Source: Luteimonas terrae
GTDB lineage: Bacteria; Pseudomonadota; Gammaproteobacteria; Xanthomonadales; Xanthomonadaceae
DNA length: 64,000 nt
Direction: 5' to 3'
NCBI RefSeq assembly: GCF_004358165.1
Contig: NZ_SMTG01000005.1
Location: forward strand, 248,001-312,000
Made by a program: the position numbers and the translations under genes. The notes beneath the pieces were generated by a model. It searched no databases. It worked only from the letters and a program-made list of their open reading frames with translations, and had not been told where the DNA came from. Below are positions 1-9,029 of this stretch, piece after piece; positions within the stretch are counted from its first letter, which is position 1; each line of letters begins with the position of its first letter.

Positions 1-2
1 CG

Positions 3-1979
3 CTGGTCGATGCCTTCAGCGGCAAGCGCGCCAGCGATGCGCCGGCCTCTCCGGAACCCGCGCAGGAAGCGCCGAAGATCGAACTGGCGCCGCTGTCGGC
101 CCCGCTGCAGCTCGACGCCGGCGCCGCCGACGACGAGGACGCCGCACTGCGCGGTTCGCAGGAACAGGTGCGCATCCGCGCCGACCTGCTCGACAAGCTG
201 GTCACCTACGCCGGCGAGGTCGCGATCTATCGCGCGCGCCTGGAACAGCAGCTCGGCGCCTTCCGCAGCGCGATGAACGAACTGGGCCAGACCAACACGC
301 GTCTGCGCGACCAGTTGCGTCGTCTCGACATCGAGACCGAGGCGCAGATCGTCGCGCGCTACCAGCGCGAGGGCGACACTGCCGACACCACCTTCGACCC
401 GCTGGAACTCGACCGCTTCTCCACGCTGCAGCAGCTCTCGCGTGCGTTGGGCGAAACCGCGTCCGACTTCGGCAGCCTGCAGCAGACGCTCGACGACCAG
501 ACCCGCCAGTACGAAAGCCTGCTGACCCAGCAGTCGCGCGTCAGCTCGGACCTGCAGGAAGGCCTGATGCGCACGCGCATGGTGCCCTTCGACGGTCTGG
601 TGCCGCGCCTGCGTCGCGTGGTCCGCCAGGCCGCGCAGGACACCGGCAAGCAGGTCCAGCTCAAGCTCGAAGGCACGCAGGGCGAACTCGACCGGAACGT
701 GCTCGAACGCATGGTCTCGCCGCTCGAGCACATGCTGCGCAACGCCGTCGCGCACGGCCTCGAAGCCCCCGACGCGCGTCGCGCGGCCGGCAAGGCCGAA
801 GAGGGCTGCGTGCGCATCGCGGTACGCCGCGAGGGCTCGGAAGTGGTGCTGGAGGTCGGCGACGACGGTGCCGGGCTCGATCGCGTCGCGATCCGTCGCC
901 GTGCCGAGGAACGCGGCCTGCTGCAGGCAGGCGCCGAGATCGCGGACGTCGATCTCGACGCGATGATCCTGCAGCCGGGCTTCTCGACCGCGACCGAAGT
1001 CAGCCGTCTCGCCGGTCGCGGCGTCGGCATGGACGTCGTCGCCAGCGAAGTGCGCCAGCTCGGCGGCAGCTTCGACATCCGCTCGCGGGATGGGGCGGGC
1101 ACGGCGTTCACGCTGCGCCTGCCACAGACGCTGGCCGTCACCCAGGCCGCGTTCGTGCGCATCGGCGAAACCAGCTTCGCGGTGCCGATCGCGTCGGTGC
1201 GCGGGGTGGGCCGTATCGGACGAGACGAGGCCAAGCCGGGCGCGACCTATCGCTACGGCGGCGAGGACTACCAGCTGCACGACCTCGGGCGCCTGATCGG
1301 CCAGCCGGCCGCGCGCGCCGAAGGCCAGCTGCAGATGCCCTTGCTGCTGATCCGTGCCGGCGATCTGCGCGCGGCGGTCGCGGTCGACGAAATCGTCGGC
1401 AACAAGGAAATCGTGGTGAAGCCGGTGGGGCCGCAGATCACGTCGATCCCCGGCATCTTCGGTGCGACGATCATGGGCGACGGCCGCGTGGTCGTGATCC
1501 TCGACATCGCACCGCTGGTGCGCCGTCACGGCGCGATGCTCGCCGCCCAGCCCGAGCTCGTCGAGCAGGTGCCCGAGCCGGTGGTCGAACGCCGCGCGGT
1601 GCCGCTGGTGATGGTGGTCGATGACTCGGTGACGATGCGCAAGGTCACCGGTCGCGTGCTGGAGCGCCACAACTTCGAGGTCATGACCGCGAAGGACGGC
1701 GTGGATGCGCTCGAACGCATGGACGAGCGCGTGCCCGATCTGATGCTGCTCGACATCGAGATGCCGCGCATGGATGGCTACGAACTCGCGACCCAGATGA
1801 AGGCCGACCCGCGCCTGCGCGACGTCAGCATCATGATGATCACCTCGCGCACCGGCGAGAAACACCGGCAACGCGCGTTCGAGATCGGCGTCGACCGTTA
1901 CCTCGGCAAGCCGTATCAGGAACCCGAACTGCTGCGGCACGTCTACGAGCTGCTGAAGCTGGAGCGCGACGATGACTGA
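3..1979 (+). CDS. chpA: ChpA-type hybrid chemotaxis histidine kinase (C-terminal part, 5' truncated by window)
   Basis: Core kinase of a Chp/CheA-like system, which in relatives controls type IV pilus twitching and cAMP. The reading frame is open to the window edge, so the N-terminal histidine phosphotransfer domains are missing. Visible in order are a dimerisation helix, an HATPase domain (N box around LEHMLRNAVAHG, then GDDGAGLD and GRGVGMDVV), a CheW-like domain (about nt 1120-1510) and a C-terminal receiver domain (about nt 1600-1979). The receiver has the acidic pair in VVDDS, the phosphoacceptor Asp in LLDIEMPRMDG and the Lys in GKPY. The stop overlaps the start of the next gene by 8 nt, indicating one operon with the CheB-like and CheW-like genes. 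The symbol rests on architecture and neighbours. Confidence 0.9.
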   Translation: MVDAFSGKRASDAPASPEPAQEAPKIELAPLSAPLQLDAGAADDEDAALRGSQEQVRIRADLLDKLVTYAGEVAIYRARLEQQLGAFRSAMNELGQTNTRLRDQLRRLDIETEAQIVARYQREGDTADTTFDPLELDRFSTLQQLSRALGETASDFGSLQQTLDDQTRQYESLLTQQSRVSSDLQEGLMRTRMVPFDGLVPRLRRVVRQAAQDTGKQVQLKLEGTQGELDRNVLERMVSPLEHMLRNAVAHGLEAPDARRAAGKAEEGCVRIAVRREGSEVVLEVGDDGAGLDRVAIRRRAEERGLLQAGAEIADVDLDAMILQPGFSTATEVSRLAGRGVGMDVVASEVRQLGGSFDIRSRDGAGTAFTLRLPQTLAVTQAAFVRIGETSFAVPIASVRGVGRIGRDEAKPGATYRYGGEDYQLHDLGRLIGQPAARAEGQLQMPLLLIRAGDLRAAVAVDEIVGNKEIVVKPVGPQITSIPGIFGATIMGDGRVVVILDIAPLVRRHGAMLAAQPELVEQVPEPVVERRAVPLVMVVDDSVTMRKVTGRVLERHNFEVMTAKDGVDALERMDERVPDLMLLDIEMPRMDGYELATQMKADPRLRDVSIMMITSRTGEKHRQRAFEIGVDRYLGKPYQEPELLRHVYELLKLERDDD

Positions 1980-3684
1980 CGCGATCCGTACCGTGGTGCT
2001 GGCGCGCGCAGGCGCGGCCTGCGACCGCGTCGTCGAAGGCCTGGTCGAGGCCGGCGCGGAACTGGTCGGCACGCTCGACCCCGCGCAGCATGCGCCCGAC
2101 GCCCTGGAAGCACTGGCGCCGTCGGTGCTGGTGGTCGTGCTGGAACCGGCTGACGAGGACGTGCTCGACGCCTTCGAGCCCGCGTTCGCCGCGCCGGGCC
2201 GCACGGTAATCTTCGAGGAAGCGGCGCTGGTGCTCGAACGCACCGGCTGGGACGCCGCGCGCTGGGTCCGGCATCTGGGCGCGAAGCTGCGCGGCCTCGG
2301 CGACGTGCTGCCGCCGTCGGCGTCCGCCGATGCGACGCCGGTGCCCGTGGCGGATCCCGACACGGCCGCGTTCGAACTGCCGCCCGCGGGCGAGCCGCTG
2401 GTCGTCGCGCCGCTCCCGCTGGAGTTCGACGCGAACGCCGACGCCGGCACCTTCGCCGCGCCCGATGTCGAACACGCGCCGGTCATTTCACCCGATCCCG
2501 ACGTGGTCGCGCCGTTGGTGCTGGAATTCGATGCGAACGCGGACGTCTCCCCGTCGACCGACGTCGAGCGCGAGACCACCGGAGACGAGGCGACCGCGCC
2601 GCGCGCGGACACCGGCGACACGTCCGGTCATCTCGCCTTCGACCCGGTCGCGGCCGAGTTCGACGACCACGCGGCGGCACCGTCGCAGGCGGTCGAGTTC
2701 GACTTCGACTTCGAACTCGCCGAGTACGACGAGATGAGCTACACGCCGCCGGCGGAAGCGCCGGGCGAAGTGCGCGATCTCGACGAGAATCTCGCCGCGT
2801 TGTCGGATGCGTCGCCGGCAAAGGCGCCTGCGCCTGCACCGGTCGTGCCGCCGCTGCCGCCGCCGATGCCCGAACGCGTGCCGCTGTCGCTGCAGGACGA
2901 CGACGCCCCGCTGGTCCCGTCGGCAGTGGCGCCGCCGGCGGCGCCTGCCGCGCCGCGCATGTCGCTGTCTCTGGTCGACGAGGATGCCGACGCGACGACG
3001 ACCGCCGCGGCAACGCCTGCGGCCGACGCGCCGGCGAAGTCGCTCACCCGCGACCTGTCCGCGCTCGAATCGCGCATCTCCGGGTTGAGCCTGGCCGATG
3101 CGGACAGCTACGGACACGGCCCGGTCAAGGGCGTGGTGCTGATCGCCGGCGGTCTCGGCGGGCCCGATGCGGTGCGCCAGTTGCTGGGCGCGCTGCCGGA
3201 AGGCTTCCCGCGTCCGGTGCTGGTGAGGCTGCAGCTCGACGGCGGGCGCTACGACCGGCTCGTGCGGCAGATGGAACGTGCCACGGCGATGCCGGTGCAG
3301 CTGGCCGAAGCCGGCATGACCCTGTCGCCGGGCGAGGTGTATTTCCTGCCGCCGGATCTGCTGCCGGTCGCGACCGCGGGCGAGCTGCGGTTCGCCGAAT
3401 CCGCCGACATCGCCGCACTCGCGGACGCGGTGCCGGCCGACGACAGCGCGGTGCTGTTCCTCAGCGGCGCCGACGCGTCACTGGTCGACGTGGCGATGGG
3501 CCCGGCCTGGCAGGGTGCGCTGGTCGGCGGGCAGAGCGAGGAAGGCTGTTACGACCCGATTGCCGCACGCGCGGTCGCACAGCGTGGCGGTCCGGCGGGC
3601 AGCCCGACCGACATCGCCGACTGGCTGCTCGCGCGCTGGATGCCCGGCGCGCGCAATTTCGATTCCGGAGGCCTGTCGCTGTGA
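1972..3684 (+). CDS. CheB-like (ChpB-type) protein with degenerate catalytic site
   Basis: A 570-residue protein with three regions. Residues 1-110 look like a decayed receiver fold. Residues about 110-370 are an acidic Pro/Ala/Asp-rich linker in which the octamer LEFDANAD occurs twice. The C-terminal 190 residues resemble the CheB methylesterase domain. CheB enzymes use a Ser in GASTGG, a His in QHMPPG and an Asp in GMGxDG. The equivalent stretches here read IAGGLGG, VRLQLDGG and LSGADASL, so all three catalytic residues appear to be absent. It overlaps chpA by 8 nt and the next CheW gene by 4 nt (GTGA). Inference: a non-enzymatic regulator of the Chp kinase or a structural partner, not a demethylase. 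Confidence 0.75.
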   Translation: MTDAIRTVVLARAGAACDRVVEGLVEAGAELVGTLDPAQHAPDALEALAPSVLVVVLEPADEDVLDAFEPAFAAPGRTVIFEEAALVLERTGWDAARWVRHLGAKLRGLGDVLPPSASADATPVPVADPDTAAFELPPAGEPLVVAPLPLEFDANADAGTFAAPDVEHAPVISPDPDVVAPLVLEFDANADVSPSTDVERETTGDEATAPRADTGDTSGHLAFDPVAAEFDDHAAAPSQAVEFDFDFELAEYDEMSYTPPAEAPGEVRDLDENLAALSDASPAKAPAPAPVVPPLPPPMPERVPLSLQDDDAPLVPSAVAPPAAPAAPRMSLSLVDEDADATTTAAATPAADAPAKSLTRDLSALESRISGLSLADADSYGHGPVKGVVLIAGGLGGPDAVRQLLGALPEGFPRPVLVRLQLDGGRYDRLVRQMERATAMPVQLAEAGMTLSPGEVYFLPPDLLPVATAGELRFAESADIAALADAVPADDSAVLFLSGADASLVDVAMGPAWQGALVGGQSEEGCYDPIAARAVAQRGGPAGSPTDIADWLLARWMPGARNFDSGGLSL

Positions 3685-4148
3685 GCGCCCATCACGAAAT
3701 CCGCGGGGTGCTGATCCGCGCCGGCGCCACCCAGCTGCTGCTGCCGAACGCGACGATCTCCGAAGTGCTGTCCTATTCGCCGCCCGAAGCGGTGGCGAAT
3801 GCGCCCGAGTGGCTGCTCGGTCGTCTGCGCTGGCGCGGCTGGCGTCTGCCGCTGGTCGCGTTTCCGGTGCTGTCGGGCCAAGGCGACGAACGTGCCGATC
3901 TCGCCAGCAAGGTCGTCGTGCTCAAGAGCCTCGGCGGCGATGCGCGCCTGCCGTTCTTCGCACTGCTGACCGAAGGCTTTCCGCGGCTGGTGACGATTTC
4001 CGAGGAGAACCTGCTCGACGAGTCCGAAGGCCACGACGATGCGCTGCCGTTCGCGGTGCGTGCGCGGGTGCGTCTCAACGACGACGTCGCGCTGATCCCC
4101 GACATCGACCTGATCGAGCAGTCAGTGCGCGAGGCGCTCGCCGCCTGA
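3681..4148 (+). CDS. chpC: CheW-like coupling protein (ChpC type)
   Basis: A 155-residue single-domain CheW-like protein. The GTG start overlaps the previous TGA (GTGA), so translation is probably coupled. The N-terminal strands (LIRAGATQLLLPNATISEVL), the GRLRWRGWRLPLVAF segment and the C-terminal DDVALIPDIDLIEQ segment follow the beta-barrel pattern of CheW adaptors, which bridge receptors and the CheA-like kinase. It is the last gene of the chemotaxis operon and is followed by a double hairpin. ChpC is chosen over PilI because it lies after the chpA/chpB-type genes. A generic CheW label would also be correct. Confidence 0.8.
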   Translation: MSAHHEIRGVLIRAGATQLLLPNATISEVLSYSPPEAVANAPEWLLGRLRWRGWRLPLVAFPVLSGQGDERADLASKVVVLKSLGGDARLPFFALLTEGFPRLVTISEENLLDESEGHDDALPFAVRARVRLNDDVALIPDIDLIEQSVREALAA

Positions 4149-4155
4149 CCTGTCG

Positions 4156-4209
4156 CGCCGGCACGATGCCGGCGGAATGCATGATCCGTACGCCGGCGCT
4201 CAGCCGGCG
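4156..4209. terminator. Two GC-rich hairpins with identical arms between convergent genes
   Basis: Two 7-bp stems with the same arms, CGCCGGC and GCCGGCG, occur at 4156-4174 (loop ACGAT) and 4191-4209 (loop GCTCA). They lie in the 51-nt gap between the converging chpC and rsmE genes, and the second covers the rsmE stop codon. There is no T run, so a role in ending transcription from both sides is inferred from position and symmetry only. Confidence 0.4.
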
Positions 4210-4937
4210 AGGTCGCCGAACCGCGCCTGCAATGCGGCGATCGCGGCCATGCCGGCGGTCTCGGTGCGCAGGATCCGCGGCCCCAGACGCAGGCCACCGA
4301 AACCCGCGGCGACCAGCGCCGCGCGATCGTTCGGCGACCAGCCGCCTTCCGGACCGATCGCAAGCACGACGCCGTTCGACGGTGCCGGCATCGTCGCGAT
4401 GCCGGCCTCCGCTTCGGGGTCGAGCAGCCAGCGCGAAGCCTCCGCCGCCAGGTCGGCCAGTGCGGCCGCGAGTGATCGCGGCGCCGCGACCTCAGGCACG
4501 CGCGTGCGCCAGCTCTGTTCGCAGGCCGACACGACGACGCTGCGCCAGTGCGCATGCCGCTTGCCCGCGCGTTCGGCATCGAGTTTCACCTCGCTGCGGT
4601 CGCTCGAGACCGGCACGAACGCGGTGACGCCCAGCTCGGTCGCCTTCTGCAGGATCCAGTCCATCTTTTCGCCGCGGGCGATGCCCTGGACCAGGGTGAT
4701 CGACAGTGGCGATTCCAGGTCGATGCTGCGCGTGGCGACGATCTCGGCCACCGCACCGCGCTTGTCGGCACGCACCAGCCGCGCGTCGTGGTCGTGGCCG
4801 TCGCCGTTGAACAGCACGCAGGCATCGCCTTCGCGCAGGCGCAGCACGCGCACCAGGTGCGCGGCCGCGTCGTCGGGCAATTCGACCTGGTGGCCGACCG
4901 TCAGCGGCCGGTCGACGAAGGCGCGGATCACACGCAC
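4200..4937 (-). CDS. rsmE: 16S rRNA (uracil-1498-N3)-methyltransferase
   Basis: A 245-residue SPOUT-class methyltransferase that methylates N3 of U1498 in the decoding region of 16S rRNA. The N-terminal PUA-like domain begins MRVIRAFVDRPL with the LRVLRLREGD segment. The SPOUT core contains QGIARGEKMDWILQKATELG, SERxEVKLD-like and ACEQSWR motifs. The knotted SAM site is IGPEGGWSPNDR followed by LGPRILRTETA, which is diagnostic of RsmE. The start overlaps the bioA stop by 10 nt, so the two genes are probably cotranscribed, with bioA first. Length is normal for the family. Confidence 0.95.
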   Translation of the reverse strand: MRVIRAFVDRPLTVGHQVELPDDAAAHLVRVLRLREGDACVLFNGDGHDHDARLVRADKRGAVAEIVATRSIDLESPLSITLVQGIARGEKMDWILQKATELGVTAFVPVSSDRSEVKLDAERAGKRHAHWRSVVVSACEQSWRTRVPEVAAPRSLAAALADLAAEASRWLLDPEAEAGIATMPAPSNGVVLAIGPEGGWSPNDRAALVAAGFGGLRLGPRILRTETAGMAAIAALQARFGDLAG

Positions 4938-6331
4938 GACGTCGCCACCTCGATGGCTTCGGCGGTGACCTCAGCCAGCAGTTGCAGCTGCGCGTCGTCG
5001 ATGCAGTAGGGCGGCATCCAGTACAGGATGTCGCCGAGCGGTCGCAGCAGCACGCCGCGCTCGACGGCGTGGCGATAGGCGCGCAGGCCGATCCGCAGCG
5101 CGGGGTCGAACGGCATGGCCTTGTCACCGTCGCGCGTCAATTCGAACGCCACGACCATGCCGGTCTGGCGCAGGTCCGCGACATGGCGGTGCGCGCCGAT
5201 CTGCGCGGCCAGCGTCGCCATCTTCGTGGCCGTGTCGCGATTGCGCGCGAGCACGTCGTCGGTTTCGAAGATGTCGAGAGAAGCCAGCGCCGCCGCGCAG
5301 GCCAGCGGATTGCCGGTGTAGCTGTGCGAGTGCAGGAAGGCGCGTTCGCGCGAGACGTCGAGGAAGCCGTCGTACAGCGCCTGCGTCGCCAGCACCGTCG
5401 ACAGCGGCAGGAAGCCGCCGGTCAGGCCCTTCGAAAGACACAGCAGATCCGGCTGCACGCCTGCCTGCTCGAAGGCGAACAGCGTGCCGGTGCGGCCGAA
5501 GCCGACCGCGATCTCGTCGGCGATCAGGAACACGCCGTGCACGTCGCACAGCTCGCGCACGCGCTTGAGATACACCGGGTCGTGCATGCGCATGCCGCCG
5601 GCGCACTGGATCAGCGGTTCGAGGATCAGCGCGCAGATCTCGCCGGCGTGTTCGTCGAGCAGATGCGCCAGCGCATCGGCCGTATCCTCGGCGTGGCCGG
5701 CAGCGCTCTGGCCTGCGCGTGCCTCGTAGGCGTCGGGGGAGGGCGCGAACACCGCTTCGCACAGCAGCGGCGCATACACCCGGCGGTACAGCGGAATGTC
5801 GCCGACCGCCAGCGCGCCCAGCGTTTCGCCGTGATAGCCGTTCTGCAACGCGACGAACTTGGTCCGGCGCGGTTCGTCGCCGCGGTTCTGGAACCACTGG
5901 AACGCCATCTTCAGCGCGACTTCGACACCCGCCGAACCGTTGTCGGCATAGAACACCTTGCGCAGCGGCGGGCGACCGGGCTCGCGCGGCGCGATGGCGA
6001 GCAGGCGTTCGGCCAGTTCGACCGCCGCCGGATGCGTGCAGCCGGCGAGGATCACCTGCTCGAGCGTGCGTGCCTGCCGGCCGATCGCTTCGGCGATGCG
6101 CGGTTCCGCATGGCCGTGCAGATTGGTCCACCAGCTGCTGCCCGAATCGAGGATCCGGCGGCCGCCGGCCTCGACGAGCCACGCGCCTTCGCCGCGCACG
6201 ATCGGCAGCAAGGGCTGCGTATCGGGATGCTCGCGCATCTGGGTGCAGGGGTGCCAGACCGCGGCGAGGTCGCGGGTCCGCCAGTCGTTGCCGTCGGCTA
6301 GAATGGCCGCATCGTGAGTCTGTCCAGTCAT
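4928..6331 (-). CDS. bioA: Adenosylmethionine-8-amino-7-oxononanoate aminotransferase
   Basis: A PLP-dependent class III aminotransferase that converts 7-keto-8-aminopelargonate to 7,8-diaminopelargonate in biotin synthesis, using SAM as amino donor. Visible motifs are the N-terminal VWHPCTQM, SSWWTNLHGH, YADNGSAGVEVALKMAFQ, the YHGETLGALAVG loop, the EPLIQCAGGM segment, LIADEIAVGFGRTG and the PLP lysine in LCLSKGLTGG. The chosen ATG (MTGQTHD) lies 21 nt inside the longest frame. No other biotin genes are nearby. The gene overlaps rsmE by 10 nt and is transcribed away from nudE across a gap of about 50 nt. Confidence 0.95.
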   Translation of the reverse strand: MTGQTHDAAILADGNDWRTRDLAAVWHPCTQMREHPDTQPLLPIVRGEGAWLVEAGGRRILDSGSSWWTNLHGHAEPRIAEAIGRQARTLEQVILAGCTHPAAVELAERLLAIAPREPGRPPLRKVFYADNGSAGVEVALKMAFQWFQNRGDEPRRTKFVALQNGYHGETLGALAVGDIPLYRRVYAPLLCEAVFAPSPDAYEARAGQSAAGHAEDTADALAHLLDEHAGEICALILEPLIQCAGGMRMHDPVYLKRVRELCDVHGVFLIADEIAVGFGRTGTLFAFEQAGVQPDLLCLSKGLTGGFLPLSTVLATQALYDGFLDVSRERAFLHSHSYTGNPLACAAALASLDIFETDDVLARNRDTATKMATLAAQIGAHRHVADLRQTGMVVAFELTRDGDKAMPFDPALRIGLRAYRHAVERGVLLRPLGDILYWMPPYCIDDAQLQLLAEVTAEAIEVATSCV

Positions 6332-6384
6332 CCACACATTATCGCCCCGCATCGCCGGCCCCGTGCAGGCGGAGGCGCGCGGGC

Positions 6385-6936
6385 ATGAGCAGGGCGCTGC
6401 CGACCATCCACGACGTCACCGAGCACGAAGCCGCGCTGTATCGCATGGAGCGGCTCGATCTGGAGTTCTCCAACGGCGAGCGGCGCCTGTACGAGCGCCT
6501 GCACGGACGCGGCCATGGGGCGGTCATCGTCGTACCGATGCGTGATGACGACACCGTGCTGCTGGTGCGCGAGTACGCGGCCGGGTTCCATCGCTACGAG
6601 CTCGGCCTCGTCAAGGGCCGCATCGATGCCGGCGAGACCGCGATCGAAGCGGCGAACCGCGAGCTGAAGGAAGAGATCGGCTTCGGCGCCCGTCGCGTCG
6701 AGGCGCTGCGTTCGATCTCGCTGGCGCCGCAGTACATGAGCCATCAGGCGACGCTGGTCGTCGCCCGCGATCTGTATCCCGAGCGTCTGGCCGGTGACGA
6801 GCCCGAAGAGCTCGAAGTCGTGCCGTGGAAGCTCGACGACCTGCACGAGCTGATCCTGCGCGAAGAGTTCTCCGAGGGCCGTTCGATCGCCGCGCTCTTC
6901 ATCGTCCGCGACTGGCTGCGCCACCACGGTGGCTGA
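6385..6936 (+). CDS. nudE: NudE-type NUDIX hydrolase (ADP compounds hydrolase)
   Basis: A 183-residue NUDIX enzyme expected to hydrolyse ADP-ribose, Ap3A or NADH. The complete NUDIX box (G-x5-E-x7-REL-x-EE-x-GF) is present in GRIDAGET...RELKEEIGF. It is followed by SISLAPQYMSHQ, typical of the NudE subgroup. The ATG at 6385 follows a GGAGG ribosome site; the open frame continues far upstream but only as antisense of bioA. The 3' end overlaps cysQ by 8 nt, and cysQ in turn is followed by mazG, forming a nucleotide housecleaning operon. Confidence 0.9.
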   Translation: MSRALPTIHDVTEHEAALYRMERLDLEFSNGERRLYERLHGRGHGAVIVVPMRDDDTVLLVREYAAGFHRYELGLVKGRIDAGETAIEAANRELKEEIGFGARRVEALRSISLAPQYMSHQATLVVARDLYPERLAGDEPEELEVVPWKLDDLHELILREEFSEGRSIAALFIVRDWLRHHGG

Positions 6937-7741
6937 GGCTGCCGGTCCCGTGAGCGCGCAGGTGCGCGAGGGCGTGATCGCGATCGCGCATGCGGCGGCC
7001 GCGGCGATTCTCGAGGTCTATGCCGAGGACTTCGACGTGGTCCGCAAGGCCGACGCCAGCCCGGTCACGGCCGCCGATCTCGCCGCGCATCGCGTCATCG
7101 TCGACGGCCTGCAGGCGCTCACGCCGGACATCCCGATCCTGTCCGAGGAAGCCGTGCACGCGGTGCCGTTCGAGACGCGCCGCCATTGGCCGCGCATGTG
7201 GCTGGTCGATCCGCTCGACGGCACGCGCGAGTTCGTCAAGCGCAATGGCGAGTTCACGGTCAACATCGCGCTGATCGAGGATGGCGTGTCGGTGTTCGGC
7301 GTGATCCAGGCGCCGGTGACGGGCGTGCTGTGGCACGGCGCGCCGGGCGACGGTGCGTTCCGGCGCGATGGCGAGGCGGAGGTCGCGATCCACGCGCGAC
7401 GCATCGCCAGCGGCGACGTGCTGCGCGTCGCGGCCAGCCGCTCGCATCGCGACCCGCGCACCGATGCGCTGCTCGCACGATTGGGCGACAGCGAGCCGGT
7501 CGCGCTCGGCTCGTCGCTGAAATTCTGCCGGCTCGCCGAAGGGGGCATGGACGTCTATCCGCGCTTCGGGCCGACCAGCGAATGGGACACCGGCGCAGGG
7601 CAGGCGATCCTCGAAGCCGCCGGCGGCGTGGTGCTCGACCCGCAGGGCCGGCCGTTCCGCTACAACCGGCGCGACACCATCCTCAACGGCGACTTCATCG
7701 CGCTCGGGGATCCGACGCTGCCGTGGCGGGACTGGGTCTGA
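6929..7741 (+). CDS. cysQ: 3'(2'),5'-bisphosphate nucleotidase
   Basis: A 270-residue member of the inositol monophosphatase family that removes the 3' phosphate from PAP/PAPS in sulfur metabolism. The metal-binding signature is clear: EEA at the first site, then VDPLDGTREFVKRNGEFTV, and later TSEWDTGAGQAILEAAGG. The frame opens with GTG at 6929, overlapping nudE by 8 nt; a second GTG at 6950 is an alternative start. Order nudE-cysQ-mazG is compact and suggests joint expression of enzymes that clear toxic nucleotides. Confidence 0.92.
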   Translation: MAEAAGPVSAQVREGVIAIAHAAAAAILEVYAEDFDVVRKADASPVTAADLAAHRVIVDGLQALTPDIPILSEEAVHAVPFETRRHWPRMWLVDPLDGTREFVKRNGEFTVNIALIEDGVSVFGVIQAPVTGVLWHGAPGDGAFRRDGEAEVAIHARRIASGDVLRVAASRSHRDPRTDALLARLGDSEPVALGSSLKFCRLAEGGMDVYPRFGPTSEWDTGAGQAILEAAGGVVLDPQGRPFRYNRRDTILNGDFIALGDPTLPWRDWV

Positions 7742-7818
7742 GCGGACGCCGCGCGCATCCTGCCGGTGCCGCAGCTGCGATTGAGCCAGCTTCGACCGGC
7801 GCACACCAGGACACGACG

Positions 7819-8646
7819 ATGCACGACACCAACCCGGGACTGGCACGGCTGCTCGGGATCATGGCGCGCCTGCGCGATCCCGACGGCGGTTGCCCCTGGG
7901 ACCTCAAGCAGGATTTCTCGACGATCGCGCCCTATACGATCGAGGAAGCCTACGAGGTCGCGGATGCGATCGATCGCGGCGACATGGCCGGCCTGCGCGA
8001 CGAACTCGGCGACCTGTTGCTGCAGGTGGTCTTCCACGCGCAAATGGCCCGGGAGCAGGGCGCGTTCGGATTCGAGGACGTGGCGACCGCGATCGCCGAC
8101 AAGATGGTGCGCCGGCATCCGCACGTGTTCGGCGATGTGGACGTCGACGATGCCGATGCGGTCAAGCGCAACTGGGAGCAGATCAAGCAGGCCGAGCGCG
8201 CGGCTGCCGGCGACACCGACACCTCGGCGCTGGCCGGCATCGCGCGCGGCTTGCCGGAATGGCAGCGGGCGGTGAAGCTGCAGAACCGCGCCGCGCGCGT
8301 CGGCTTCGACTGGCCGGGCGCGCTGCCGGTGATCGACAAGCTGCACGAGGAGATCGAGGAAGTCCGCGCGGAATTCGCTGCGGTCGCCGCCGATCCGGAC
8401 GATGCCGCCGCGCAGGACCGGCTCGAGGAGGAACTGGGCGATCTGCTGTTCGTCGCCGCCAATCTCGCGCGCCATGCGAAGGTCGACGTCGGCGCCGCCC
8501 TGCGTCGCGCCAACCACAAGTTCGAACGTCGCTTCCGCGCGATGGAGGCGATGGCCGACGCGGACGGCCAGACGCTCGCGGGCCAGTCGCTCGACGCGCA
8601 GGACGCCTACTGGAATCGCGCCAAGCAGGCCGAGCGCGACGCATGA
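7819..8646 (+). CDS. mazG: Nucleoside triphosphate pyrophosphohydrolase MazG
   Basis: A 275-residue, two-domain all-alpha NTP pyrophosphatase that hydrolyses (d)NTPs to monophosphates. The N-terminal domain starts [14 protein letters not shown] and carries [10 protein letters not shown] and [14 protein letters not shown]. The C-terminal copy has KLHEEIEEV and [17 protein letters not shown] with the family ExxE...EXXD metal motifs. The start is the ATG of MHDTNP; the upstream open frame is antisense noise over cysQ. The stop overlaps the next start as ATGA. Confidence 0.94.
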   Translation: MHDTNPGLARLLGIMARLRDPDGGCPWDLKQDFSTIAPYTIEEAYEVADAIDRGDMAGLRDELGDLLLQVVFHAQMAREQGAFGFEDVATAIADKMVRRHPHVFGDVDVDDADAVKRNWEQIKQAERAAAGDTDTSALAGIARGLPEWQRAVKLQNRAARVGFDWPGALPVIDKLHEEIEEVRAEFAAVAADPDDAAAQDRLEEELGDLLFVAANLARHAKVDVGAALRRANHKFERRFRAMEAMADADGQTLAGQSLDAQDAYWNRAKQAERDA

Positions 8647-8972
8647 AAACCTTCGCGCTGTTCGTGGCGACGGCGTTCTTCGAGATCGTCGGCTGCTACC
8701 TGCCGTGGCTGTGGCTGCGCAAGGACGGCAGTGCGTGGTGGCTGGTTCCCGCCGCCGCGGCGCTGGCCGCGTTCGTATGGCTCCTGACGCTGCATCCCAC
8801 CGCATCGGGTCGCGTGTACGCCGCCTACGGCGGTGTCTACGTCGCAGTGGCGCTGGTCTGGCTGTGGCGCGTGGACGGCATCGTGCCCAGCCGCTGGGAT
8901 CTGGCCGGCGCCGCGCTGTGCCTGTTGGGCATGGCGGTGATCATGTTCGCGCCGCGTCCGGCTGGCGGTTGA
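8643..8972 (+). CDS. YnfA family (UPF0060) membrane protein
   Basis: A 109-residue protein with four hydrophobic helices, starting [22 protein letters not shown]. It carries [24 protein letters not shown], the [16 protein letters not shown] segment and a C-terminal helix ending in MFAPRP. This pattern is typical of the YnfA family, which is distantly related to small multidrug transporters; the substrate is unknown. The ATG overlaps the mazG stop (ATGA), so translation is probably coupled. Confidence 0.88.
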   Translation: MKTFALFVATAFFEIVGCYLPWLWLRKDGSAWWLVPAAAALAAFVWLLTLHPTASGRVYAAYGGVYVAVALVWLWRVDGIVPSRWDLAGAALCLLGMAVIMFAPRPAGG

Positions 8973-9029
8973 CGCGCTGCGGCGCCGGTGCGATCAATGT
9001 CGCATCGAACGCCTGCCCTGGGAGGATGC

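Noticed and set aside
4493..4548. Frameshift in rsmE suggested by overlapping frames
   Set aside because: The rsmE frame is uninterrupted from 4937 to 4200 with all motifs; the other frames in this stretch are shadows.
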